Assembly (NCBI GenBank): GCA_902702965.1
Contig: CACRXP010000550.1
Span: 50,302 to 114,301, forward strand
Direction of reading: 5' to 3'
DNA from: Spirometra erinaceieuropaei
Taxonomy: Eukaryota; Platyhelminthes; Cestoda; Diphyllobothriidea; Diphyllobothriidae
Length of the DNA stretch: 64,000 bases
Of this stretch, positions 31,206 through 42,790 are shown piece by piece. Position numbers and translations under genes: made by a program. How positions within the stretch are numbered: position 1 is the first letter of the stretch; every line of letters begins with the position of its first letter. A model generated the notes under the pieces. It ran no database searches, was not told the DNA's origin, and worked only from the letters and a program-made list of their open reading frames with translations.

Positions 31206-32480
31206 TGTCTATAATGTGCGGGAGGGATAGGGCTGCTGACGTGCTTTATCTGTACTTTTTCTAACCATGCTGGAAGGTTTTCTCTTACTCTTTCGGACAA
31301 ACTCCGGCTCATGCGAAAAACATATTTTGTCCTATAGGAGCAGGTGAAGGAGTAAATACACGAAATACACACCAGTTTGTCCGTGCCCTCACCGTATAGG
31401 ATGGGGTTAGTGGAGAAGGGTACACAGGCGTCAACCGCTGGAAAGGTGCATAAGACAGCTTGAGTTAGGCGCCCTCTTAGAAGCTCACTTGGCGCGTCCC
31501 TTTAAAACGGGACCCTGATGAAAAGCTTGCTCATTTCTTCGGACAGTGTCGGGGGCTCTGGCGGTTTTCCGGTCACGTACTTAACAATGAATCGATTGGG
31601 ATACCCGTTCTGGCGAGAAAGATTTTCGATAATCTTTAGTTCTTACTCAATCCCATTAGTCCTGCAGATCCTTCTTACTCATTGTGTCAAACAACGGACT
31701 AAATTACGCTTCATGTTTAACGGTACGAAACTCCCAAAATTTGTGTATTGCTCGGATCGCGTCTTTTTACGATAAACCTTACGTCGAATACTGTTGTCAG
31801 ACCTTCTACTCAAAAGCACGTCCAGAAAGTTGAGCGATGCGGACTGTTCTTCCTCAAGCGTCAATTTGATTGATGGGTGCGCCTGACATCATCCAGTAAA
31901 ACTGAAACGTCGTTTTGTTCAGATGCAATCGCGAATACATCATCCATGTAGCGCCTTATAGTATCTCAGACCATAGTTTTGGCGACGAAGCTCCAAAGCT
32001 TCTAGCTTGCTCACGAATATGTTTGTCAAAAGCGAACCAAGGGGCGAGCCCATAGCTATTTCGTCCATTTGTCTATGCGGATTGTTGTTAAATAGAAAAT
32101 GTGCGTTCAAGGTACATCTCAATAGCAAGTCCTCGGGTGCACCCACATGCATTTCTATATCCTGATGATTGGAGGCCATGAGTTCACATAGGTGGTTGAC
32201 AGTTTCTGTGACTAGTACGTTTATAAAAAGTAAAGAGACGTCTAGCGAAAACATTACCATTTCATCCAGAGCGGAATTTCTCACGTCGGTAACGAAATTA
32301 AAGGCATCCCGATGGCTATGCGCTGCGAGCTGATACTGTATGGGCCAAAGTTTCTCTGCTAGCCACTTTGCTATCGCATGGGACGGCGAGGTTCCCATGG
32401 CTAGGATTGGAAGAACCGGTGTGCCCCCTTCGTGGATTTTGAACAAGCCATATAACGCAGATATATGCACGCATGATACG
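31206..32480 (-). pseudogene. Penelope-like element: reverse transcriptase and degenerate GIY-YIG region
   Basis: 32470-31940 gives ALYGLFKIHEGGTPVLPILA, MFSLDVSLLFINVLVTETV and EIAMGSPLGSLLTNIF, the signatures of Penelope-type RT, which is related to telomerase. A frameshift near 31965 precedes RRYMDDVFAIASEQND, the catalytic YMDD box. Then 31864-31679 gives LTLEEEQSASLNFLDVLLSR and VYRKKTRSEQYTNF. Around 31240-31380 another frame gives CISCIYSFTCSYRTKYVF and ERVRENLPAWL, a GIY-YIG-like segment whose YIGRT core is changed to YVFRM. Introns or stops break it repeatedly, so it is a relic. Confidence 0.8.
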
Positions 32481-32543
32481 GAAAGATTGTATTAAGTCTC
32501 CTCCTAACTGCCAATCATCCGGATTATAGAAAGTAAGGTTATT

Positions 32544-32584
32544 NNNNNNNNNNNNNNNNNNNNNNNNNNNNNNNNNNNNNNNNN
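32544..32584. other. Assembly gap, 41 N
   Basis: Run of N inside a LINE fragment. Confidence 0.99.
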
Positions 32585-33010
32585 CTTACAGCCTTCGTAG
32601 AATGCGTTAGGTTGTCTGTCATCCAAACCCCGAGATTGTTCTGAGTTTCATCTTCTCGGAGTGGCATTCCATTTGGATGGTACTGCCGCTTATTAGAAAC
32701 CTGGCTTCGACTTCCGAAACGCATTATGGTGCATTATTTTCAGCTGAAGGACAGGAACCTTCCGCGGAAACACACGTCCAGTCGACGGAGACTTTCTTGG
32801 AAGTTAATTTTGTCTGAAGCATTATGGATAAATCTCCAGATTTTTATATTATCCAAAGAACACGACACAATCGCAGTCAAATTCCTGTACACAATCATTA
32901 ATGGACAGGAGAAAGAAGGTCGGTCCGAGAATTGTGCCAAGTTAAACTCCATTCCTATGTATGTATTTGAAGGGTTATAGGCAGATCCCTTGATGACCCT
33001 ACTTATGCAC
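32585..33010 (-). pseudogene. Rearranged CR1-like RT fragment and LINE terminus
   Basis: On the minus strand, a conserved 3' terminus (33002-32970, GGGTCATCAAGGGATCTGCC) is followed without a body by RT sequence: TILGPTFFLL, the area where FADD should be (eroded), IHNASDKINFQESLRRLD, and 32724-32585 YHPNGMPLREDETQNNLGVW. The terminus therefore belongs to a different insertion than the RT piece. Confidence 0.6.
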
Positions 33011-33119
33011 AATGGTTTCGCAGCTATGCATTCAAAATGAAGTTACATACACTAACAATGTGATCGGGAGCGCATCTGTTCTGTGTAAGTCAGTACGGAA
33101 AGATCTGTATCACAAGGTG

Positions 33120-34503
33120 TTTTACAGAGCTGCCTGTAAGTAGTCATGTTGTAAAAGCCGGTTTCTGTCGAATCGTGTCAGCCGTCACGATTTTGCTTGG
33201 AAGCGAGTTCCACGGTCGGACAACCCCATGGCTGAATGAAAAATTTCCACAGTATATCCGTGTGAGTTCACACTTAACTTTATAAGGAGGACCGCGTAAT
33301 TGGTTTGTACGGGCAAACTCGAAAATGTTCTCCGTTCTTAGTGAGAAAACTTGCCCACGGACAATCCAGAATGTCCAGAGTAGACTGCAGTTTAGTTGCT
33401 TATAAGAGAGAGCAAATAGGCCAGGCACATTCAACCTTTCCTGAATGCTTAGGCCGTCGGCCATCTTCGTTGCTTTGCGTTGCACCTGTTAGAGTCAGTC
33501 CATATCCTTCGTCATCCATGGTGAAGCTGCTGGCATTCCATATTTCAGGTGTGGTCTTAAAAAGACGCCGAAAAGTCTTTCGAAGACTTCGGAAGGAAAC
33601 ATATCAAATTGACATCTGGTACAGTGTAAAGTACTAGATGCCTTCTGGGCATCTGTCTACAGTGTTCTGACGGCATTAAACTTGTGTTCGTTCAAACACC
33701 CAGATCTTTTTGTTTTTCTACGGTTTCTAATCCCGCCCCTTTAATAAAGTACTTTTGCCTAGAAGGGGCATTTTGGCCGGTGTTCAGGTGCAAAACCACG
33801 CATTTGGACACGTTAAACTTTAAAAGCCATTTGTTCGACTGCAACTTCTCTGCGTCGTCATCGCACTTGACTTCACTCCATATTTCTATGTCATCAGCGA
33901 AAATGAGGGCCTCGCAATTCACTTCGCTGATGTAGTCATTATCATAAATCAGGAAAAGTACTAGGCCTAAGACAGAAGCATGTGGGACACCACTTTCCAC
34001 ATTTGCCCATTCCGAGGTAGGGCTACCAACGACCACTGTTTGCAATTCGCAGGAGAGAAAACTTTTGATCCATTTAAACATTCTTCCTTGAATTTCTGCG
34101 CCCCAGATCTTCTGTAAAAGAAGCCTGTGTGGGACACTATCAAAGGCCTTTTTAAAATCAAAACATATGACATCCACTGAATAACCGTTATCGGTAGCTC
34201 TTGTCCATTTTCGTGCAAGTAAAGAACACTCAAGATAGGAGCGCCCTGGACGAAAGTCATGCTGGGCATCACCGAATATGTCGTTTTTTTTTCTAGGAGT
34301 TGTATCAAATGCCTTTTGATAATGCGTTGAATTACTTTACATGCGATGCAGTTAAGGTTGACAGGACGATAATCTACACAGTTAAGTCGTGAACCACCTT
34401 TAAAGATTTGAGTAATGGGTGCGCATTTTCATTCTTGCGGGAGTTAGCCTTATTCAAATGACTTTTCAAATATTGCGGATAATGGTTTGCATATTTTATT
34501 AGC
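33120..34503 (-). pseudogene. CR1-like reverse transcriptase (family B)
   Basis: 34440-34180 holds the fingers (CAPITQIFKGGSRLN, YRPVNLNCIACKVIQRIIK). 34177-33692 is open: VICFDFKKAFDSVPHRLLL, SGVPHASVLGLVLFLI and LIFADDIEIWSE (aspartates intact), then KQKDLGV. 33485-33144 is the C-terminus (MQRKATKMADGLSIQERLN, NQLRGPPYKV, VVRPWNSLPSKIV). Frame breaks separate the parts. The 5' end is cut at 34503 by the terminus of another LINE. Confidence 0.75.
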
Positions 34504-34575
34504 AAGTTCAGTTTATTTCAGTTTATTTAGTAAGGATAATAGGTAAAGCCTTTGAAAACCCTATTGATTAAATGC
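34504..34575 (-). mobile_element. LINE 3' terminus inserted in family B RT
   Basis: Conserved terminus 34531-34566 (CAATAGGGTTTTCAAAGGC, CCTATTATCCTTAC) with tail AACTGAAATAAACTGAACT on the minus strand. Confidence 0.6.
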
Positions 34576-34596
34576 CAGCTCGTTAGAAATAACAGT

Positions 34597-35102
34597 TGTA
34601 GCGGCACAGCAGAGAGAATATGTGCAGCAGGTGAACTACAATCGTCAGGCCAAGTTCCATGTTTGAAGGGAGAAGACAAAGGGGACCAGAATAAGGGGTT
34701 TATTGTGCACAGAACCCGGGGTTGTCCTCTCAGGCGAAAGTGGCCACTGGCGAAGCCAGGGCTGGTGTTGACTGCGTCCACTCAGGCCTGAGAGTCCTTG
34801 AGACAGTGGTGGCAGCCACTTTTGTAGGCTCGTGGGCCAAGCTCAAGTGGTGTCCAATCAGCGTGTGTTGCATTTGCCGAGGGGTTGTGTCCCAGTGGCT
34901 TGTTCCGCTGGTTGCAGGGGGTGGTGCGTTCAAGTGGCCGCATGGGCAGCTGTGATTGCGCGGACGCGAGTATGCCCGAGCTGTTGGTTGTGTGACTTCA
35001 GGTCACCTCGTCTGGGACGGCTCGCTGCAAGGGATGAATGACCTTGAGGCAGCGAGGTCTGGAACAATGACGCCAGACCGGTCATTATGTCTGGCTGTTA
35101 CA
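34597..35102. repeat. Putative solo LTR, 506 bp, with 4-bp target duplication
   Basis: Starts TGTAGCGGCACAG and ends GGCTGTTACA, giving TG...CA ends with short inverted TGTA/TACA. It is flanked by CAGT on both sides (34593-34596 and 35103-35106). The segment is GC-rich compared with its surroundings and has no coding capacity. No internal domain or second LTR is seen nearby, so it looks like the product of LTR-LTR recombination. Gypsy or BEL origin cannot be told. Confidence 0.55.
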
Positions 35103-35197
35103 CAGTACACGAACAATAAAAATATTCGCTATTAAAAAGCACTTGATTAATTTGGGTAGCGTTGCCTCAGAGAAAATATTTGCGGAGCAGTGGGGCA

Positions 35198-37545
35198 TTA
35201 GCTCATATTCAGACTGTCGAGGAAAAACAGGGAACACCAATAATCATCCAAGCGTTTCTTGAAGATTTTCAGAGACGTAGCCTCCACGAATGACTGAGGG
35301 AGGTCGTTCCACTTCACCAAAACCCTCTGCGTGAAAAATTCAGAACGAAGATTCGGCCTCGACATTGTTGTCCGTAACGCCATCGAGTGACCACGAAGAT
35401 TGGGTGAAAGGTGCCACGGAAGCAGGTCCTCAAAATTAAGTCAATGCTCAAGGCCATGTGTTATCTTCTAGACGAGGATAAGATCACCTCTTTGCTGCCC
35501 GTAGCACAGAGGGAATAAATTAAGGCAATTCAGTCTGTCTGTGTTGGATTGGCTTATTAGACCGTTTACCAGCTTTGTTGCACGGCGTTGTACCCGTTCG
35601 AGGCATTCTTGGTCCTTTACCAGCCATGGTCGCCATGCCTGTATGCCATATTCTAAGTGCGGCCGAACAAAAGTGCCGTTAACTCTCCCAAAAAGGTCTT
35701 GGTCATAGTTAACTAAAGTCTTTTTGATTGCATGAAGCACTCCCGTGGAGTTTTTTGCAGCCTTTTGGCACTGCAGTGTTGGCTTCAGGTTGTTCTGTAT
35801 CCAAACCCCGAGATCCTTCTGTGAAGATTCTGCCGGGATCCTTTTCTCTTTCAGGTGGTATGTCCTAAGGCTCTCATTCGAATGAGAGTTGGTTGGACGC
35901 AGATGAAGGACGGCACACTTCTCCACATTGAAATCTAGAAGTCATTTCTACGACCACGCTTTCAATCGGTGCAGATTATTTTGAAGGGATCTCTGATCAT
36001 TCGGTCCCTTAATGAGATAAACGTCGTCTGCAAACATTATTCTGCCGCGGTCGACTTCCTGAAGGTTATCATTAACATAAAGGATGCAGAACAATGTTCC
36101 CAGAACTAAGCCTTGATGGACAATACTGGTCAAGCTCACCCGTTCTGACATATCATCTCCGATACAGGCCCGTTGTTTTCGACCAAACAGAAACGTTCTT
36201 ATCCTGTTCAGAAGATCTCCCCGGATGCCAATGCCTCTCAATTTGTAAAGGAGGCGTTGGTGCGGAACAGTAACGAAAACTATGCGGAAATCGATATGCA
36301 CCACATCGACCTCAAAACCCTATTCTAGAGCCCTTTTCCAGATCTCCAGACAAGATAGCGGATTTGCTGTACAGCGCTCTTTACTAGAGCTTCCATCGTT
36401 TTGCATAGGAGGCAAGTTAAGCTACTGGACCTGAAGCTAATTGCTGTCATTCTGCTACCTCCGCTATGCAAGGGAACAAGGTTAGCTGTCTTCCACTGTG
36501 ATGGTAGCCATCCTGTTTTTATTGACAGCTCAAATGGAGTCGAAAGGGGCTTTGGCAGCTCTGTTGATAGCTCCTTAAGTATCAGTCCGGGAACTCCGTC
36601 TGGTCCGGGAGACTTATAAGGTTCTATTTGACTGGGGATGCGTCTTACTTTTTCGACGGAAAAAGTGACCGTTGAATAACGGCAGTATCTTGGCGCATTT
36701 GAAGCTCCCAGCTGTCTCGTATTGACCAACCAGGTTTCCTCTAATAGAGTACCTCTCATTGCGTTAAAGTCGCCCTTCCGAATATTTCTGCGCCTCTTGA
36801 TTTTTGGTTGTTGGTTCGATGGGAGAGAGCATACGCAGGTAAAAGCAATATGGTAGCTTAAACCGAGTGGAGGTTGTGGATTCACTTCCCTTATCAGCCC
36901 TTATTCTTTACTGAAAACAAGATCTTAACAGTTAGATCGCTGCCCTTCTCTCACTTTTGTTCTGAATTTTATGTGTTGATTGAGGTATTCATTCAGGGAG
37001 AGTTGTAGTAGCTTTTGGTCAAATGACGTGGACGGGGCGTTTGTTAGGGGAATGCTCCAGTCTATTCCTGAAGCGTTAAAGTCACCCAGAAGTAGTGAGT
37101 GCTCCTGCTTTCATAACAACTTCAGTGCACTAAGTAATTTCATGTCGGCGATTTCATTCGAGCTAAGAGGCCGATAGACAACACACATGTTCAGGGTCGG
37201 TAATTGTTTGATACATATCTTGCCCGAAATTAATTCAAGATTTTTGGGCGCCTCATCAGATATTTCTCGCTGACAGCACGGAATTTCATTTGACACATAA
37301 ATCGCTGTGCCTCCTCCTCTATGCTGAAATATGTCACAACGGAATATTTGGTAGCCTTCAATACTGGCTTCGTTATGACTTATTTCCTCAGTCAACCATA
37401 TCCCTGTTAGGACAATTATGTGGGGCTTCTGTTCACAGACTAGTAATCTGAGTTCATATAGCTTGTTGAGAAGACTCTGACAGTAAGTGCAATAGATTTG
37501 TAGACAGCGGCCACTGTTGCGAGCAGCCTCAGGAGTTGGCACTTT
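35198..37545 (-). pseudogene. CR1-like ORF2 (family D), deleted and frameshifted
   Basis: Endonuclease: YCTYCQSLLNKLYELRLL, LTGIWLTEEI, RGGGTAIYV and LLGDFNASGIDWS. A deletion of roughly 100 residues follows GDFNAMRGTLLEET, removing the linker. RT: YKSPGPDGVPGLILKEL, TANLVPLHSGGSR, VHIDFRIVFVTVPHQRLLYK, HQGLVLGTLFCILYVND, IMFADDVYLI (aspartates present), then VQRRATKLVNGL and VKWNDLPQSF. The deletion and several shifts exclude activity. Confidence 0.75.
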
Positions 37546-37687
37546 TGCATCAGTTAGGCTGTCAGAATGACGGCCTTCGGCCTGAGAAATGTCCTTTTGA
37601 CCTGAATTATCTGTCCGTTCTTGATTTGTAGGTGTGTTTCGTCGCTGCTTCTCCGTCTTTTCAGCACCATCATCAGCTCTTTCATTT

Positions 37688-38945
37688 TCATTCGCTCTTG
37701 TGGCTTGTAATCCGGCTGAAAAAAATTTCAGGATGCTGACCCCGTAGAGATGATTTTCTTTGTAACAGGAGCTGGGCCTGTGCTTCAGTCTCCAAAATGA
37801 CTTTTAGGGGTCGAGCCCGGGAATCGCAACCGGATGTCGACTTACTCTTCGGTATTCGAAATGTTTTGAGAACCGTAGGTGACTCATCGTCTCTTAACAA
37901 AGTTTTTGCATACACTTGAAGAAGGTCTAAGTCATGCTTAACTCTCTCCTTTGGAACTGTTGCCGTTGATTCGGGTACTCCTTTTATAACTACATTTTGC
38001 TGGCGACTGAACCTAGTGCTCGTTGTTGTCACACATCTTTTGAGTGACTGAGCGTTCTTCTCCAGTTTACTTGTTTCGCTGGCTTCGGATGAACCAGCTA
38101 TTGGGCTAGGGAAACTGAGATACGTGTATGATTCATTTATCTTCGTGTTGATAACCCTTCCTTCTGTGTTTCCGAGGTGTTCGACGAAAAAGCTTACCTC
38201 ATTTTCTTTCGAAACCTCCTTCTGAATATTCGGTCCGCAAGGTGTTCCGATATCTTTATTGTTTAACATAGTTGGAAGCCTCCGGCGGTCCTTCGTAGGC
38301 CTCCTGATCGTCTTCCTCCGCTGGTCTGCGTGTATGCAATCGGCCTTCGTTTTTTGACCGTACAGAGGTGTGCGTTGTTTTTCTGGGATGTTTCTTTGTT
38401 CTCTGACTTCGCTTTGGCTGGTCTTTTTCTCGCCCAAAAGAATGGCATTCAACTGTGTCTGGTCCCTGGACGAACCATCGTCAGTTTCAGCGTTTGATAT
38501 GGCTAAATAAGCCGTGGTTGCATATGTTTTTTTTCGGATTCTGCATTGCCGAATTCGTCGGCTTCTTCGCTTCCCGTAAGTGGTGAGTAAGCTTCCTTAA
38601 CTTTTCTACCTCCATTTTTAGACCTTTTAACTCCCCCTCCATTTTCGAAAATTTATGGATGAGTCCGAACCATGTGGTACAGATTTCGTCGTCGTATGTG
38701 ACATCCGCCAACATCACTAGACTTTTTGCCCGTTTTACGGGCACTGGTCTGAGAGCAGAACGTCCAACACTGCAGTCATTAATATCATGGGTAATACATG
38801 ATGTATTATTTGGTTTGGCGACACTGGCGCGAGTCAGTGACTTAGTGGTAATGTCGGTTTTCCGGCCGAGCGACTGCCCGGGTTCGAATCCCACCTGGGG
38901 CAAACATTTTACACCGTGTTTTGAGGGCATTTCTCTCAATAACAT
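37688..38945 (-). pseudogene. CR1-like ORF1 (family D), frameshifted
   Basis: The N-terminal part (38750-38487) gives VKRAKSLVMLADVTYDDEIC and a coil KFSKMEGELKGLKMEVEKL. After stops, 38452-37688 gives 254 open codons ending in the RNA-binding-like half (NVVIKGVPESTATVPKER, RARPLKVILETEAQAQLL, SSLRGQHPEIFF). The order equals that of the family A ORF1 but the sequence is distinct. Confidence 0.7.
38832..38905 (+). repeat. tRNA-like segment, antisense to the LINE that carries it
   Basis: GTGACTTAGTGGTAATGTC (box A region) and CCCGGGTTCGAATCCCACC (box B, perfect core GGTTCGAATCC), with a short TCGG/CCGA stem between them, as in a tRNA head. No CCA-adjacent acceptor pairing was found, so it is a tRNA-derived SINE head or internal Pol III promoter rather than a tRNA gene. 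Confidence 0.65.
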
Positions 38946-39137
38946 TAGTGAGTTTACAAGTTTTAAACGGCGTTCTTAAAGGTATGAGACGAATTTTCAA
39001 CCAGATCAAAGATATGAGGTAAACGACTCAGCATTTCGTAGGTTTTGGGGATTTCGCAGTGCTGTTGCAGAGAGGCGACTGGACGAAGATAGGTTATCCC
39101 GCACAAGTCCTGGTGTAGGTTTCCAAGGATGGATCAG

Positions 39138-39785
39138 TCGCAAAGACGAATCGAGTTCTTAATGCCCACGAGCCTTGAGGACGTCCAGTAGATAGAAATC
39201 CTGGTAAAAGTGAATTCCCCGTAGACTGAACTTTTAAACTTAATTCGAAACGCGCGCGAACGTTCAAGAAGTGCTAGTACGGGAATTCCATCTGGCAAGG
39301 CGATTTGGCAGGGTTCAGCCGGAATAGCACGGCCCTAACTCTGGTCGATGGAAAGAGTGGTTCCTCGGTTAAGGAGGGTAGGGAGAGGGTAGGAGGGGAG
39401 GGGTACTAGGAGGAAAGGTTGGTTGGCGAAAGGATGGATGGGCAAATAAAGAACTAGGTTGTCGGATGAAGACGGACCGAAATAATGTAGAAGGGAAGGA
39501 CGCTTTAACCTGGTCATCAGTCTCTACTTTTCCGTCTGCAGCTCTAAGGGCAGGAATCAGCTCCTGAGTCCATTATTACTTCGCATACAGTCATATAAAA
39601 TTTCCGGATGCTTCAACGAATTTTGCCGTATGTTGAGTTCGATCTTCTTCGCAAATTAAACGCCTCACATTTACAAACGTTGCGTTGCTGCTTAAATTTC
39701 CGTGTGTGTTCTTCGGAGCCGGTTATTTTGTAATGCCTTTACAGGCGATTCCTTTTTTGAAAGAGTCCTTTAAATCCGAGTTTAT
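39138..39785. other. No gene recognised
   Basis: Purine/pyrimidine-skewed sequence (for example GGTAGGGAGAGGGTAGGAGG near 39380) without motifs or repeat matches elsewhere in the window. Confidence 0.4.
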
Positions 39786-40690
39786 CTACTTTGGAAGGTT
39801 TGTAATTGTGTTTATTTTTAGAGGGCAATTGGAATAGACAACCTCTTTCAGTAAGGAACTGAAAGTATTCCAATTTTTGCTTGCTTCACCATGCAGTCCA
39901 ACCTCCGACGATACAGCTGCCGCTTCTCTCCTCACGAGGGAATAGTCCCCCTTCCAAACGTTTGTCTTCCACCTACTAGGTAGAATCGGTTTGGTAAACA
40001 GTGGGTACTCGAAGTAGAGCGTGATGTGGTCACTTGACCCTAACGGTGGGCGGTTCTGCAACTCTATCTCATTTCCCTCCTCGTGGGTAAAAATAAGATC
40101 CAAGCAGTTCGACTGATGTCCTTCCCTAACCCGCGTCCCAAAGGTAACGCTCTGGCAGAGGAGTCTGCCCGTTGTCCATTATAGTAGTTTGTGATTAGAG
40201 TTGCCTTTCGGTCCTTGCGCAATCAGTGTCAGGGGCCTTGAAATCCCCAACGATAAGGACATCTTTATTCACACTGGCTTTGCGTAATTCAGTTATAAGC
40301 ATGGGATCATGGTCAGAAGTCCGGTTGGGTGAATGGTACACCACCGAGAGCGTCAGTGGTCGGACATTCATAGCAAATATAGTAAGGCTTAACAGTTCAA
40401 CATCCCGTATCAGACTATGTACATAAGCTATAGCGGTCAGCTTGCAAGGGACATAAACTATGACTCCTCCTCCTCCTCCTCCTACTCCTCCTCGTCGACT
40501 TAGTCAGTCTCTCCTGAATAGGTGATATCCTTTGAGGAAATTTTCTGAATCTGCGATATCTTTAGTAAGCCCCGTTTCTGTGAAAGCCATAATGTCGGGC
40601 TTAATTTCATGAACTAATGCTCTTAGTTTGTTGAGCTTACGGGAGAGAATTTGTACATTTACGGAAAGAACCGTCAATGCTTGTTTCGTT
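39786..40690 (-). pseudogene. LINE endonuclease domain fragment
   Basis: On the minus strand, from 40690: LVNVQILSRKLNKLRALVHE, PDIMAFTETGLTKDI, GYHLFRRD, a glycine run made by a (TCC)n expansion at 40459-40498, VDVLIVGDFKAPDTD-like block (GDFNAP with N to K) and LIFTHEEGNEIELQ, PPLGSSDHITL (SDH catalytic motif kept). Two or more stops and a shift near 40110. No RT follows. Confidence 0.7.
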
Positions 40691-40699
40691 GGAGAGTCC

Positions 40700-41960
40700 C
40701 GGCTTTCATTGTGATGCCAAGTTGAACATATGCAAGGCCGTCATCTTGACAACACTTCTTTACGGAGGGGAACCTCGACCGTCTACTTCAGCCGTACCAG
40801 GAGGCTGAACCACCTACTGAGGCAGGTGCAACTGCTATGGGACGGCCATCTGGTCGGACTGAGCGATGCTCGTCTACCAAAACAGATTTTCTGCGCAGGT
40901 GTTACAACGGACGCTCGCCGACCGGGATGACAAAAACAGCATCACAAAGACACCTTAAAGAAGTGTCTGAAGCGATTGAAGATCAACCTGGGAACCGGAG
41001 AGGAACTCGCCCACGTTGTCAACGAACATTCAGCGCACGGATCGGCGTCGCTGTTCAGACCCAGCGCAGAAGCCGCCGACGACAGCAACTACTCCCCTCT
41101 GGCAGTTCCTCATCAAAACTTCACTTCGACCACGGCGGCATCCACCTTCACCAACGGTGCACTGAATGTCGGTGCCCCTGCTGTCGACCGCCGCCACCTC
41201 TATTATCTCTGTTGCAATTACCGCAGTGACGACAAACACAGCCGCCTCTACACTCGCCACTGGCCAAAACGCTCCTGACACTCCCACAACCACTGGCACA
41301 TCCACTATCATCCACGCCCCAGCGGCGTATACTCGATCCAAACCTGTCCTCATTACGATCGCGCATTCACCTCACACATCGGCCATGTCGGTCATTTGCG
41401 AATTCGCCTCACACAAATTACGAGACCGGTATCTGGGCACTCACGTACACTTGCCGCATCCAATTTAACTGCCGTTGTGCATTCACTCACCGTAAAGGCC
41501 TATACGGTCAAATGCACATCCACGAGAGCAGGTTCACCCCAGTATCGGCACACATTGCGAACCTTCCACAATCAACATTATATCGCCTAGCCCGCCCACC
41601 GGTAGCATTACAACAACTACTACCTGTACCACCGCCATCACCACTAAAATCACCGTCACAAACACCACCACTACAAGCACCGACACCGAAACCGACTCTC
41701 CTGTTCTCGGCCTATCATGCCCACACTCCAAATGCACAATCACTTCACAGATCGGCCCGGACGGTCACTTACGATTTAATTGCACAGAAGTTGGCCGACC
41801 AGTGCATGGGGCACTTACGTACGCTTGTCACATCCGCCTGAACTGTCCACGATGCCTACGCACATTCATTCACCGCATGGACCTACTATGCTATATGCGA
41901 ATTCAGGAAGACATGCGGCAAATCACTGCAGACACAACTACATAAACACGTAGTTCCCAC
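40700..41960 (+). pseudogene. RTE-like ORF C-terminus with zinc-finger repeats
   Basis: KLNICKAVILTTLLYGGE, RRLNHLLRQVQLLWDGHLVG, LPKQIFCAGVTTDARRPG, HKDTLKKCLKRLKIN: the C-terminal region widely annotated as craniofacial development protein 2-like in flatworm RTE-type elements. It is followed by a low-complexity Thr/Ser region and finger segments: RPRCQRTFSARIG (41000), FTSHIGHVGHLRIRLT then CAFTHRKGLYGQMHIHES (41370-41530), and SQIGPDGHLRFNCTE then CPRCLRTFIHRMDLLCYM (41735-41905). The finger pair thus occurs twice. The frame shifts at least three times. Catalytic RT and endonuclease parts are absent. Confidence 0.72.
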
Positions 41961-42467
41961 CAATAAATGCACCACGCATACACCCCCAAAATCCCACATC
42001 ATTGGCACCTCTCAAGCAAATATGTTAAGAGCTTTCCGGTCCTATCACTGTATGGCCCCTCTGCTGTAATGTCTAAGCTTTCTACTCCCATTGTGTGAAA
42101 TCGTGGTCTGCTCTTATAGAGGGCCAGATTGTGTACGTGCCGCGCTCAGACGAGTTCTCTAGCTTTGTACGCCACTGCGCCCATTCCTCGCACCAGACGA
42201 CTGGACGGGTCGGGCGTAGGCTGGGGCCGGGAACGGAAACAGAGGGTAAGGTCGACAACTCATCACATTTTCCTTACTATAAACAATGTGGCACGCTTTA
42301 AGCAATCATGGTGCGCCAAATCTGAGTCAGAAGGTCGGCAACTGACGTAATAATTTGGACCTTGTGTTTCTGTAGCGTTGATGACTGGCGACGTAAGAGT
42401 CACACTTCAACGACTCCTACTTAATGTGGCCTAAATGGCACTACAGCCTGATGGGAACCAAAATTAG
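41961..42467. other. No gene recognised
   Basis: Spacer after the RTE tail; no motif found. Confidence 0.35.
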
Positions 42468-42790
42468 TTCGTGACGCGCCCAGGGGAGGCTCCATTTGCG
42501 TCGGCTGTCACTCTCGGTGCTGCGGGTTTAGATCCTGGTCAAGTGCTTGTTGTGGGCAAAGTGGTGTGGTGGTACGCCTGGGCGCGTGTTTGGCCGTGAA
42601 AGTCACATGAATTCTCTCCCGCCCCCGAGATCCTTGATGGTTTTGACACCGAGCGCAGGTGGTGGAGGAGGAGAGAGTGCGATGGACGCAACGCAAACAC
42701 ACGCAAGTGACAGTCTCTGTTATCACCCTGCTGCTAAGCACACAGTGGATATTGTCAACCAAAACGGTCGAACTATCAACACTTTCGCGT
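42468..42790 (+). repeat. Dispersed repeat R1, divergent copy
   Basis: Shares blocks with 55720-56145 and 62905-63345: GTGTGGTGGTACGCCTGG, GGCCGTG, then GCAGGTGGTGGAGGAGGAGA, GAGTGCGATGGACGC, CGCAAGTGACAG and GGTCGAACTATCAA. It differs at many positions, so it is an older copy. Confidence 0.55.

Larger units (their letters stand above)
35140..39137 (-). mobile_element. Near-full-length, degenerate CR1-like element (family D)
   Basis: Right to left: 5' UTR 39137-38760 with an antisense tRNA-like segment, ORF1 (38945-37688, broken), ORF2 (37545-35198, broken and internally deleted), and a short 3' part. The 5' end is fixed by similarity with 5152 onward on the plus strand, where the same AACCTACACCAGGACTTGTG-like start appears. 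Confidence 0.75.

Noticed and set aside
38832..38905. Functional tRNA gene
   Set aside because: Box A and B are good but the acceptor stem does not pair and the segment is repeated inside LINE 5' UTRs.
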